From the NCBI GenBank assembly GCA_045046885.1, contig JASFYX010000052.1:1-17277 (forward strand): DNA of 17,277 bases. Direction: 5' to 3'. Positions 1 to 8,100 of the stretch are shown here, one piece after another. Source of the DNA: CG1-02-35-72 sp045046885 (GTDB lineage Bacteria > Bacteroidota > Bacteroidia > Flavobacteriales > Flavobacteriaceae). Each line of letters opens with the position of its first letter. The first letter of the stretch is position 1. A model generated the notes under the pieces. That model was not told the DNA's origin. It did not search any database and saw nothing but the letters and a program-made list of their open reading frames with translations. A program made the position numbers and the translations under genes.

Positions 1-33
1 ATAATTTGTTTTAATGTTTTAATAATTTGTTTT
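1..33. repeat. short AT-rich direct repeat
   Basis: The 12-mer ATAATTTGTTTT occurs at 1-12 and again at 22-33, a period of 21 bases (about two helical turns). The surrounding DNA is very AT-rich and non-coding. It may be part of an upstream promoter region or simple low-complexity DNA; the element is cut by the window edge, so more copies could lie outside. Confidence 0.4.
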
Positions 34-59
34 TTTATACTATTTGTTGTTGTTTGATG

Positions 60-262
60 GAACAAATGTAGGGTGAGGTGTTTCTTTTTAAGGTCGAAAT
101 TAGTTGGGAGTGGTTTAACTATCGACCAATGGAACTCATCATTAGATTAAGGGAAAAACAAAGAGGGCTGAAGGCTCATTAGAACTTCCCTAAACTTTAG
201 GAAAAGTATCTTTTGACTTAGATTGAAATCATATCAGGGTTTCACTCTAAGTGAAGCCCTGA
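60..262 (+). ncRNA. candidate structured small RNA (unidentified)
   Basis: No ORF of note lies in this stretch on either strand, yet it is rich in inverted repeats. GGTCGA (92-97) pairs with TCGACC (122-127), and within it TAGTT pairs with AACTA, leaving a three-base bulge. CCTAA and TTAGG form a small hairpin near 190-201, and AAAAG-TAT-CTTTT another just after. The stretch ends in the strong hairpin at 234-262, whose one non-Watson-Crick pair is G-U only when read on the plus strand. A transcript of roughly 200 nt ending there would explain this. The 5' end is a guess, since I see no good TAnnTTTG match upstream. I compared it by eye with tmRNA, SRP RNA, RNase P RNA and 6S RNA and could not match it; a flavobacterial 6S-type RNA is possible but unproven. 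It could also be a long untranslated region or decayed sequence. Confidence 0.25.
234..262 (+). terminator. strong hairpin, probable intrinsic terminator
   Basis: A 13-bp stem (TCAGGGTTTCACT against AGTGAAGCCCTGA) closes a 3-base loop CTA. Twelve pairs are Watson-Crick. The remaining pair is a G-U wobble in plus-strand RNA but an A-C mismatch in minus-strand RNA, which favours plus-strand transcription. The downstream sequence is T-rich but broken by A residues (CTACTATTTATTTAAATT), then a run of eight T. It may also slow minus-strand transcripts running through the tRNA gene. Confidence 0.55.
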
Positions 263-298
263 CTACTATTTATTTAAATTGTATTTTTTTTGAATAAT

Positions 299-314
299 CC
301 TGATGACAATCAGG
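299..314 (-). terminator. small hairpin downstream of the tRNA gene
   Basis: CCTGAT and ATCAGG form a perfect 6-bp stem around a 4-base loop. On the minus strand it lies about 30 bases beyond the tRNA 3' end and is followed by ATTATTC and then an A-run, so the U-tract is poor. It could be a weak terminator or a processing boundary for the tRNA transcript. Confidence 0.25.
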
Positions 315-345
315 TTTCGCCTATTGAGTTTTTTGGAATATTTTG

Positions 346-419
346 TGGTCCCACAAGGGCTCGAACCTTGGACCCCCTGATTATGAGTCAGGTGCTCTAA
401 CCAACTGAGCTATGGGACC
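346..419 (-). tRNA. tRNA with CAU anticodon (elongator Met or Ile2)
   Basis: Read on the minus strand this folds as a complete 74-nt tRNA. The 7-bp acceptor stem is GGTCCCA/TGGGACC, the D arm begins GCTC with loop AGTTGGTTA, the anticodon stem is CCTGA/TCAGG with loop CTCATAA, and the T arm is CAAGG-TTCGAGC-CCTTG. The discriminator is A and the next bases are CAA, so a CCA end is not encoded and must be added. A CAU anticodon outside an initiator body means either elongator methionine or the lysidine-modified isoleucine tRNA that reads AUA. C4-G69 and C5-G68 resemble Ile2, whereas U29-A41 resembles elongator Met, so I leave this open. The first acceptor pair is a matched G-C, which argues against initiator tRNA. 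Confidence 0.95.
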
Positions 420-523
420 TATTGTATTTTTCTTTTATCCATTATTTTCCAAATCCACTCTTTAAATATTTATCTCTTTTTCTTGCAGATTCTCTACAGA
501 GTAATAGAACTCAAATAGGGGTG

Positions 524-554
524 CAATATTACTACTTTATTTACTGTTTTGCAA
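524..554 (-). promoter_or_regulatory. candidate promoter for the tRNA gene
   Basis: On the minus strand, TTG (complement of 552-554) is followed after 20 bases by TAATATTG (complement of 524-531), one mismatch from the Bacteroidota -7 consensus TAnnTTTG. The bases that follow, CACCCC, resemble those after the tetR promoter at 2012-2019. The start would lie about 100 bases before the mature tRNA 5' end. The assignment rests on motif and spacing only. Confidence 0.35.
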
Positions 555-561
555 TTGTTTT

Positions 562-912
562 TTAAGTTTTAAATTGCGCTTTTAATATCACTTTTTGTAA
601 GAGTCTTTCTAAAACCAAACGGGCTAATTCAGGCGCTAATAATTCTAGATTCGTTTGCTTGAGATTATGTAGTTTTTCTTCAGATACGTCTAAGGTGTAC
701 ATAAACTGGTTAAAAGTTTGATAATTATGCTGCACCAATTCTTTTAGCAATTTAGTCAACTGTTTAATCAAGTTATTTGGGGTAGTATTTAAGGCTATTT
801 TTAAATCAATACCGCCCAGTAAAAGGTCTTTGTTTAATTGTAAAATTAAGTCCTGATACAACTTAGGCTTCAATTCACTACCCAATATTTTAACCGAAGT
901 TTTTGCAGCCAT
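562..912 (-). CDS. small conserved-looking protein of unknown function
   Basis: This encodes a 116-residue, leucine-rich, probably all-helical soluble protein with no signal peptide or membrane segment. I do not recognise a family. Visible features are a lysine/leucine amphipathic segment around residues 12-31, a Gly-Gly turn at 33-34, a second amphipathic helix near 47-62, and a basic C-terminal helix (about 94-113) after a Pro at 94. It starts at an ATG six bases after the stop of the prenyltransferase gene, so the two are almost certainly co-transcribed. That proximity is the only functional clue: a role linked to isoprenoid synthesis or an unrelated housekeeping job are both possible. Codon and base use resemble the neighbours. 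No clear terminator follows before the tRNA gene. Confidence 0.75.
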   Translation of the reverse strand: MAAKTSVKILGSELKPKLYQDLILQLNKDLLLGGIDLKIALNTTPNNLIKQLTKLLKELVQHNYQTFNQFMYTLDVSEEKLHNLKQTNLELLAPELARLVLERLLQKVILKAQFKT

Positions 913-918
913 ATATTT

Positions 919-1884
919 TTAGATTGTTCTGTGCATCAAATCTTCTGAAAAGGTTTTTAAAAAATCATTTTTGTCAGTATCAAGCGTCATTTTATTTAAA
1001 CTCTCTATTGACTTATTTGTATAATGAGCTATTTCTTCTTGTAAGATTTTGGGAACATTGTACTTATCAAACAATTGTTTAACTTGTAACACCTTATTAT
1101 TACTACCTCCCTTTGTTTTATATAGATTTAGCAGTATGTTTTTATCTTCTATATTTACTAATTCAAGTGTTTTTAAAAATAGAAAAGTCTTTTTGTTTTC
1201 TAAGATATCACCGGCTTGTTGTTTGCCAAAATTGGCTGTAGCATAAATGTCTAAATAGTCATCTTGCAACTGAAAAGCAATACCTAAATTGAGTCCGAAG
1301 TTGTATAAATTTTTAGCATTATCTTCATCGGCCTGAGCGATAATCGCGCCCATTTTTAAGGATGCCGCTACCAATACAGCTGTTTTATAAGTTATCATTT
1401 TAATATAACTTTCTAAAGGAACGCTAGGAACACTTTCAAAATCCATATCGTATTGCTGACCTTCGCAAACTTCTAAGGCTGTCTGATTGAATAGCATCTG
1501 AAGATTTTTGTAAGTTGTCCCCGAATACGAATTAAAAAAAGTATTGGCCAAAATAAGCATCGCATCGCCTGAGAGAATTCCTGTATTCAAATCCCATTTC
1601 TTATGCACAGTGGGCTCACCTCTTCTTATAGGCGCTTTGTCCATTATATCATCGTGAATTAAAGAAAAATTATGAAACATTTCTATAGCCAAAGCGGCAT
1701 CTAAAGCTTTTTTTGTGTCACCACCTAACAAATCACAAGCCATTAAAACCATAATAGGACGCAATCGTTTACCCCCTAAATTTAAGATATAGTTTATGGG
1801 TGCATATAAATTTTGAGGTTCTTTATCGATCGATTTTTTGACTAAATAATCAAGGAATAAGGATTTGTAATTATCTAAATTCAC
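919..1884 (-). CDS. trans-polyprenyl diphosphate synthase
   Basis: This 321-residue enzyme belongs to the class I trans-prenyltransferases, which condense isopentenyl diphosphate onto an allylic diphosphate to make linear prenyl chains. Visible motifs, in order, are GGKRLRP (37-43), the first aspartate-rich motif DDIMD (78-82) followed by RRGEPTVH (87-94), GQQYDMDF (142-149), the K-T pair at 167-168, the second aspartate-rich motif QDDYLD (207-212) and a KKT at 231-233. The first motif lacks the two-residue insertion of bacterial FPP synthases, and Phe73 sits five residues before it, as in archaeal-type GGPP synthases. A short-to-medium product such as geranylgeranyl diphosphate is therefore likely, feeding carotenoid or quinone side chains; product length is inference. 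The start is GTG at 1884: the only nearby upstream ATG (1886-1888) is out of frame and stops two codons later. The 116-residue gene follows after 6 bases. Confidence 0.93.
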   Translation of the reverse strand: MNLDNYKSLFLDYLVKKSIDKEPQNLYAPINYILNLGGKRLRPIMVLMACDLLGGDTKKALDAALAIEMFHNFSLIHDDIMDKAPIRRGEPTVHKKWDLNTGILSGDAMLILANTFFNSYSGTTYKNLQMLFNQTALEVCEGQQYDMDFESVPSVPLESYIKMITYKTAVLVAASLKMGAIIAQADEDNAKNLYNFGLNLGIAFQLQDDYLDIYATANFGKQQAGDILENKKTFLFLKTLELVNIEDKNILLNLYKTKGGSNNKVLQVKQLFDKYNVPKILQEEIAHYTNKSIESLNKMTLDTDKNDFLKTFSEDLMHRTI

Positions 1885-1959
1885 GTCATTTTAATTTTTG
1901 GTAAAAATAATTAAAGTAAACCAACTTCTCTTGATTTAATAATTTTTTATGGTAATATT

Positions 1960-2004
1960 AAAGTTTTGTAAACTTTGGAAACTTTTTTTGTTTTTAAAGT
2001 TTCC
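1960..2004. promoter_or_regulatory. double inverted-repeat operator in front of tetR
   Basis: Four copies of the half-site AAACTTT (or its complement AAAGTTT) form two adjacent palindromes. The first is AAAGTTT-TGT-AAACTTT at 1960-1976. The second is GGAAACTTT (1977-1985), a 10-base spacer, and AAAGTTTCC (1996-2004), which is perfect over nine bases per arm. The second overlaps the -33 region of the tetR promoter and ends seven bases before the -7 element. Both lie upstream of the predicted transcription start, so they act as DNA sites rather than RNA hairpins on the plus strand. Dimeric TetR regulators bind such palindromes next to their own gene, so autorepression of the efflux operon is the likely role. 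Confidence 0.75.
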
Positions 2005-2019
2005 TTTGTTGTATATTTG
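1988..2019 (+). promoter_or_regulatory. promoter of the tetR-efflux operon
   Basis: TTG at 1988-1990 and TATATTTG at 2012-2019 match the Bacteroidota -33/-7 pattern (TTG, about 20 bases, TAnnTTTG); the gap here is 21 bases. Transcription should begin around 2023-2026, only a few bases before the tetR ATG at 2028, so the mRNA leader is almost absent. The operator palindrome covers the upstream element. Confidence 0.7.
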
Positions 2020-2027
2020 CACCCGCA

Positions 2028-2618
2028 ATGAAGACAAAAATTATACAAAAAACAACTGAACTCTTTTTAAACCTAGGTTTTAAAAGCGTCACAATGGATG
2101 ATATAGCTAACAAATTGGCTATATCTAAAAAAACTATTTATGCTCATTTTAGCAATAAAAAAGAGTTAGTAGAAGCTACGGCATTCTATATTTTTGAGCA
2201 AATTAATGCGCTTATAGAAAAAATAGAAGCTGAAAGATTGAATCCCATTGAAGAAACCTTTAAAATTAAAGAAGTCGTTACACGTTATTTAAAAGGCGAA
2301 AAAACATCCCCAGAATACCAATTAAAAAAATACTATCCTTCTATTTATGCCAAACTCGATTTAAAAAAACGTGAGATTATTAACACTTGTTTTAAAGACA
2401 GCCTAAAACGCGGTATTGAAGAAGATTATTTTAGAACAGATATCAACGTAAATCTCATTGCCAAATTTTATTATTTAGCCATAACAGCTATTAAAAATGA
2501 TGAATTGTTTTTTGAAGATAATATAAACGAAGCCATGGAATATTATTTAGAATATCACATAAGAGCTATCGCATCAGAAAAAGGATTACAAACGCTTAAC
2601 CAATTATTAAATAAATGA
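2028..2618 (+). CDS. TetR/AcrR-family transcriptional regulator
   Basis: This 196-residue cytoplasmic protein has an N-terminal TetR helix-turn-helix. Residues 1-17 form helix 1 (ending ELFLNLGF), TMDDIANKL (22-30) is the second helix, and ISKKTIYAHF (32-41) is the recognition helix with the family's conserved Tyr-x-x-Phe end, followed by NKKELV. The C-terminal part (about 50-196) is a helical ligand-binding and dimerisation domain without a recognisable ligand signature. It is the first gene of the efflux operon, and its stop overlaps the ATG of the TolC-like gene (ATGA at 2615-2618), indicating translational coupling. With the palindromes directly upstream, it most likely represses its own operon and is released by a pump substrate. 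The inducer cannot be read from the sequence. Confidence 0.93.
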   Translation: MKTKIIQKTTELFLNLGFKSVTMDDIANKLAISKKTIYAHFSNKKELVEATAFYIFEQINALIEKIEAERLNPIEETFKIKEVVTRYLKGEKTSPEYQLKKYYPSIYAKLDLKKREIINTCFKDSLKRGIEEDYFRTDINVNLIAKFYYLAITAIKNDELFFEDNINEAMEYYLEYHIRAIASEKGLQTLNQLLNK

Positions 2619-3952
2619 AAAAGCTCCTATTAATATTGTTATTATTTTCTTTTATAGGAAATATTAAGGCGCAAGAAAAAAATTTAAGTTTCAGTTTAGA
2701 CGAGGCTATTAATTATGCCCTTATGCACAGTTACGCCATAAGAAATGCTAAACTTGATATTGACGCCGCCAAAAAGAAAAAATGGGAAACAACTACAATT
2801 GGCCTTCCTCAAGTAAGCGCAAAAGTAGATTACCAAAATTTTTTAAAACAAGTTATAACGCTATTACCTGCCGAAATATTTGGAGGTACGCCAGGCACTT
2901 TTAATGAAGTAACTTTTGGTACTAAACAAAATTTACATGCCACTATTACAATGAATCAGTTGTTATTTGACGGCTCTTACTTAATAGGTTTGCAATCGGC
3001 TAAAGTGTATTTGCAAATATCTGAATTGGCCGAAATAAAAACAGAACAAGCTATTAAAGAAGCCGTTATTAATGCTTATGGTAATGTTCTTTTAGCAGAC
3101 GCAAGTGTAGAAATTTTAAAAAAGAATAAAATTCTTCTCGAAAAAAACCTAAAAGAAACTAAGGCCATTGTTAAAAATGGATTGGCCGAAGAACAAGATG
3201 CAGAGCAATTACAAATTACTTTATCAACTATTAAAAATCAGTTAAACAAGACAAAAAGATTGAGAGATATTTCTTATAAAATGTTGAATATTACTTTAGG
3301 AATTGATCTAGATGCCAAAATAAATTTAACAGATTCATTAGAAAGTCTTGCTATAAAAAGTACAGACCTTAGCTTGATTAATGAGAATTTTAACTTAGAA
3401 AATCACATCGACTTTAAAATTGCCAATAACACTAAAAAATCTAATGAACTTTTAATGAAATTCGAAATGAGTCAGGCTTTACCAAGTTTATCGGCATTTG
3501 TAAATTATTCTAAATTTGCTAATAGCGATGAATTTACTTTCTTTAACAAAGATCAAGATTGGTTGGCTTCTTCCCTTTTCGGATTAAGTCTTAACGTCCC
3601 CATTTTTAGCAGTTTTAAACGCAGTTCGAAAACACAACAAGCCCGAATTGCTTTAGAACAATCTAAAATTGACTTACAAGAAACTTCTCAAAAATTAAGA
3701 CTACAAGTTTCAAATGCCAAAAGCGATTATCAATTTTCTTTAGACCAATATATTACAGCCAAAGAAAATCTAAGACTCTCTGAACGTATAGAACACAAAG
3801 AAAATATCAAATTTTTTGAAGGAGTTGGTTCAAGTTTCGAATTAACATCAGCTCAAAATCAGTTATATCAAAAACAACAAGAATATTTACAAGCTATTCT
3901 CAGCATTATAAATGCAAAAATTAAATTAGAAAACGCCCTAAACATCAAATAA
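2615..3952 (+). CDS. TolC-family outer membrane efflux protein
   Basis: This 445-residue protein carries a signal peptide (MKKLLLILLL start, cleavage probably after KA at 18-19) and the two-repeat OEP architecture of outer-membrane efflux ducts. The first repeat begins LSFSLDEAINYAL (about 24-36), with long helical segments rich in Glu/Lys/Gln. The second begins around SNELLMKFEMSQ, with FGLSLNVPIFSSFKR typical of the membrane strand, and ends with the coiled segment SAQNQLYQKQQEYLQ near the C-terminus. As a trimer it should form the outer-membrane exit of the RND pump encoded next door. Its start overlaps the tetR stop and the adaptor ATG follows two bases after its own stop. Length is normal for the family. 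Confidence 0.93.
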   Translation: MKKLLLILLLFSFIGNIKAQEKNLSFSLDEAINYALMHSYAIRNAKLDIDAAKKKKWETTTIGLPQVSAKVDYQNFLKQVITLLPAEIFGGTPGTFNEVTFGTKQNLHATITMNQLLFDGSYLIGLQSAKVYLQISELAEIKTEQAIKEAVINAYGNVLLADASVEILKKNKILLEKNLKETKAIVKNGLAEEQDAEQLQITLSTIKNQLNKTKRLRDISYKMLNITLGIDLDAKINLTDSLESLAIKSTDLSLINENFNLENHIDFKIANNTKKSNELLMKFEMSQALPSLSAFVNYSKFANSDEFTFFNKDQDWLASSLFGLSLNVPIFSSFKRSSKTQQARIALEQSKIDLQETSQKLRLQVSNAKSDYQFSLDQYITAKENLRLSERIEHKENIKFFEGVGSSFELTSAQNQLYQKQQEYLQAILSIINAKIKLENALNIK

Positions 3953-3954
3953 AA

Positions 3955-5091
3955 ATGAAAAAGTTAAGTCTTATATTAATCAGTCTTATCATCCTTTCTG
4001 CTTGCCAGACAAAAGAAACAACCGGCAGCTTAAAAGATTTAATATCCCAAAAGAAAACTGTACAATTTACAATAGACAGTTTAAGTAAAAAGCTCATCAG
4101 TTTAGATAAGGCCATCTCTAAATTAGATAAAAACGAAAAATTATTAAAAGTAACTGTCGTCAAAATAAACCCTGTTCTTTTTAAACATTATTTAGCCATT
4201 CAAGGTACCGTTGGCACCGATAAAAATAGCATTATAAGACCCGAATTAAGTGGCATTGTTAAAGCTGTTTTGGTAAAAGAAACACAAAAAGTTAAAAAAG
4301 GAGATGCTTTAATTCGGTTAGATGACGCGCTTATTACTGATAATATTAATGAGCTTAAAACCCAATTAGATTTAGCCGAAACAACTTTTAAAAGACAAGA
4401 ACGTTTATGGAATCAAAAAATTGGGAGTGAAATTCAGTTTTTACAAGCCCAAACAAATAAAGAGTCTTTAGAAAGAAAACTAAAAACGCTAGAAACACAA
4501 TTAAGCAAAACCATTGTTACAGCACCTTTTGATGGTTCGGTTGATGCTATTCTACCAAAAGTAGGCGAATTTGTGAGTCCGCAAACCCCTATTATAAGAT
4601 TGGTTAATTTAGATGAAGTTTATATAGAAGCAGATGTGTCTGAACATTATATTGGCAGTATTAAAAAGGGTACTGAAGCCGAGCTAAGATTCGAAAACCT
4701 CAATAAATCTTTTAAAACAAAAGTAAATCAGGTAGCCGATTTTATAGATCCCAATAACCGCAGTTTTAAAATCAAAATATTTATTAGCAATACAAATAAC
4801 GAATTAAAACCAAATCTTATTGCAGATATAAAACTAAACGATTTTACATCAGAAAATGCCATCACTTTACCTTCTAGTATTGTCCAAGAAGATCAAGACG
4901 GTAATAATTTTGTTTACACTATTAAAAAGATAAACAACAAAAACAGGGTAGCAAAAACACTTATAAAAAAAGGGCTGACTTATAATAATAAAACCCTCAT
5001 TAAATCTGGGTTAAATATAAATTCGATTGTTGTAAATCTGGGTGCAAGAGGCATAAAAGATGGGCAATTTGTAACAATTACCAATAAATAA
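3955..5091 (+). CDS. RND efflux periplasmic adaptor (membrane fusion protein), lipoprotein
   Basis: This 378-residue adaptor links the inner-membrane RND permease to the TolC duct. The N-terminus is a lipoprotein signal with lipobox LSAC and lipidated Cys17. Unusually, residues about 26-62 form an extra Lys/Leu/Ser heptad-like segment before the usual domains. Then come the first lipoyl half (about 88-123, PELSGIVKAVLV and VKKGDALIRLDD), an alpha-helical hairpin (about 125-185) and the second lipoyl half (TIVTAPFDGSVD at about 186-197, then VGEFVSPQTPI). A beta-barrel domain with IEADVSE follows, ending in a membrane-proximal domain. It lies between the TolC-like and permease genes in one operon. 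The lipid anchor would be processed by a signal peptidase II such as the lspA product at 14047-14679. Confidence 0.93.
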   Translation: MKKLSLILISLIILSACQTKETTGSLKDLISQKKTVQFTIDSLSKKLISLDKAISKLDKNEKLLKVTVVKINPVLFKHYLAIQGTVGTDKNSIIRPELSGIVKAVLVKETQKVKKGDALIRLDDALITDNINELKTQLDLAETTFKRQERLWNQKIGSEIQFLQAQTNKESLERKLKTLETQLSKTIVTAPFDGSVDAILPKVGEFVSPQTPIIRLVNLDEVYIEADVSEHYIGSIKKGTEAELRFENLNKSFKTKVNQVADFIDPNNRSFKIKIFISNTNNELKPNLIADIKLNDFTSENAITLPSSIVQEDQDGNNFVYTIKKINNKNRVAKTLIKKGLTYNNKTLIKSGLNINSIVVNLGARGIKDGQFVTITNK

Positions 5092-5112
5092 TTAATATCT
5101 ATCCTATTTAAA

Positions 5113-8100
5113 ATGGAAAAAGAAAAAGACAATAGCCCATTAAAAGAATTTAAACTATCAACCTGGTCTATCCGCAATAAAATGACCGTTTATGTCATTC
5201 TTTTCATCATATTTTTAGCGGGAGTGAGTTCATATTTGGGTATGCCAAGAGAAGCTTTCCCAGAAATCTCGGCTCCAGAAGTTTACATAACGACTCCCTA
5301 TCCTGGCAATTCGGCATTAGATATCGAAAAATTGGTAACACGCCCAATCGAAAAGAAATTAAATGGCATATCAGAAATTGATGACATTATTTCAACTTCT
5401 CTTGAAGGCTATTCTACTATCGATGTCAAATTCGATTTTAGCGTAACACCAGATGAAGCTTTACGTAAAGTAAAAGACAAAGTTGATGAAGCTAAAGCCG
5501 ATAAAAACTTTCCAAAAGATTTACCCGCAGATCCCAATGTGTTTAAACTCAATTTTGCCGAGATGATGCCCATAATGAACATCAACCTTTCGGGCGATTT
5601 TTCTATGGATCAGCTTAAAAAATACGGCGAATATCTACAAGATGAATTTGAAGCTTTATCCGAAATTTCTGAAGTAAACATACGTGGTGTTCAAGATAAA
5701 GAAATGGAAATAAGTCTTGATCTTTATAAAATGGAGCTCCTAAAATTGAATTTTAACGATATCGCTAACGCCATTAAAAACGAAAATGTAACTGTTTCTG
5801 GTGGCGAAATTAAAGAAGGCGGCTTAAGAAAAAATGTACGTGTTGAAGGCGAGTTTAAAAATGCTAAAGAAATTGCCGACATTATCGTTAAACGCGAAAA
5901 ACAAAAAGTTGTTTACTTAAGAGACATTGCTAAAGTAACCTACAAAGAGCAAGAAAAAGAAAGTTATGCACGTCAGTACGGTAAAGATGTTGTGATGCTT
6001 GACGTTAAAAAACGTGGAGGAGAAAACCTGATTGAAGCTTCAGAAAAAATTGACAAGATTATTGCTAAAGCCAAAGCAGAGGTGTTTCCGCCAAACTTGG
6101 TTATTTCTAAAACCAATGATATGTCTAACAAAACCAAAACACAAGTATCTGACCTTGAAAACAGTATTATTTTAGGGATGCTTTTAGTTGTGGGTGTATT
6201 GATGTTCTTTTTAGGTTTACGCAATGCCTTATTTGTGGGAATTGCCATTCCAATGTCTATGTTTTTATCATTTATTGTTTTAAGTGCTATGGGTGTAACT
6301 TTAAATACAATGGTGCTCTTTTCTTTGATTTTAGCACTGGGTATGTTGGTTGATAATGGTATTGTGGTTGTAGAAAATATTTACCGCTTGATGGATGAAA
6401 AAGGCTATTCAGCTTTTGACGCTGCCAGATATGGTGTGGGCGAAGTGGCGATGCCAATTATTGCTTCTACTGCCACAACCTTAGCCGCTTTTCTACCCTT
6501 GGCATTTTGGCCCGGTATTATAGGTGAATTTATGAAATACCTCCCAATTACATTAATTATAGTATTGAGTTCGTCATTATTTGTAGCGTTGATTATAAAC
6601 CCAATGTTGACTTCCGTTTATATGAAATTAGAAGAAAAACCTGTTTCATTAAAAAAACGCATTCGTTTTACTTTAGTCTTAATAATTATAGGTACAGTAT
6701 TAATTGCTGGTGGCTTAAGTACACATTCTAAAGCTTTAGTTGCCATTGGTAATTTATCTATTTTAGCAGGCGTTCTAGCATTTTTAAACACAAAAGTATT
6801 AGTCCCAGCTACTAAGTGGTTTCAAAGAGTTCTTTTACCTAGAACTGAAAATCTTTACGAACGTTTTTTACGTTTCGCTTTGAGTGGTAAAAAACCTATT
6901 GCTTTTTTTGGAGGAACCTTACTCTTATTGTTTTTTTCAATCATCCTATTTGCTATTTTTCCACCTAATGTAGAATTCTTTCCAAACAATGCACCAAAAC
7001 AAGTATATATTTATTCTGAGTTCCCTATTGGGACAGATATAGAACAAACCAATAAGTTTACTAAAGAATTAGAGAAAAAAGTTATTACTTATCTCAATCA
7101 ATACAAAATTGATGGCACTAATTTTATGGTAACTTCGGTAATAGAACAAGTAGGCGAAGGTACTGGAGACACAAGTCGTGGACAACAAGGAGGACAAACA
7201 CCCAATAAGTCGAAAATTACAATTGATTTTGTTGATTTTCAAGAGCGTGTGAATCCTAAAACAGGTGAAAAAATAAACTCTCAAAAAATTCTCAATGATA
7301 TAAGAAAAGTATTGGGCGATTTTGCTGGTGTAAAAATTGTAGTTGCTAAAAATTCTGAAGGCCCTCCTACTGGCGCACCCATAAACTTAGAAATTAGCGG
7401 TGATGATTATTTTCAATTAATGCAAGAAGCTAATAATATAAAAGATTTTATAAATAACGAGAATATTGCGGGTATTGAAGGTTTAAAAATTGATGTTAAT
7501 CAAGGGAAACCTGAATTACCTCTTGTAATAGACCGTCAAAAAGCACGTCGTTTAAATATTTCAACAGGACAAATAGCCAATGCTTTAAGAACAGCTTTAT
7601 ATGGTCTGGAAGTTTCTACTTTTAAAGATGGCGAAGACGATTATCCTATAAATATCAGATTGATGGATAAATACCGTTATAATCAAGAAGCATTGCTCAA
7701 TCAAAAAATAACTTTTAGAGACCAAGCTGACGGTGGTATTATTAAACAAATTCCTATTTCGTCTGTTGCTAAGTTTAAATCGGGTTCTACCTTTGATGTT
7801 GTTAAACGTAAAAACTTAAAACGTGTTATTACTATTTATTCAAATGTGATTGATGGTTATAATGGGAATGAAATTGTAGCCAAAATAGACGCATCATTAA
7901 AAAAATATAAAACACCCGTTGGAATCAATTACGCTTTTACGGGTGAACAAGAAAAACAGGCAGAGAATATGGCTTTCCTTTTAAAAGCTTTATTTATAGC
8001 CGTTATGGCCATATTTTTAATATTGGTTGGGCAATTTAACTCAACTTCTACACCTTTTATAATTTCTATGAGTGTGTTGTTAAGTTTAATTGGTGTCTTT

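Noticed and set aside
299..393. Similarity between the CCTGAT/ATCAGG hairpin at 299-314 and the anticodon stem of the tRNA, suggesting a regulatory decoy
   Set aside because: Only the six stem bases agree and loops differ; short stems of this kind recur by chance, and nothing else resembles a T-box or tRNA-like element.
1049..1246. Plus-strand frame of 65 codons opposite the prenyl synthase
   Set aside because: It lies wholly within a well-supported gene on the other strand and its product resembles nothing.
6115..6365. Possible frame problem or pseudogene in the permease because the helix-4 Asp-Asp is not intact
   Set aside because: The frame is unbroken over 1161 codons with all conserved segments in order; the substitution is a variant.
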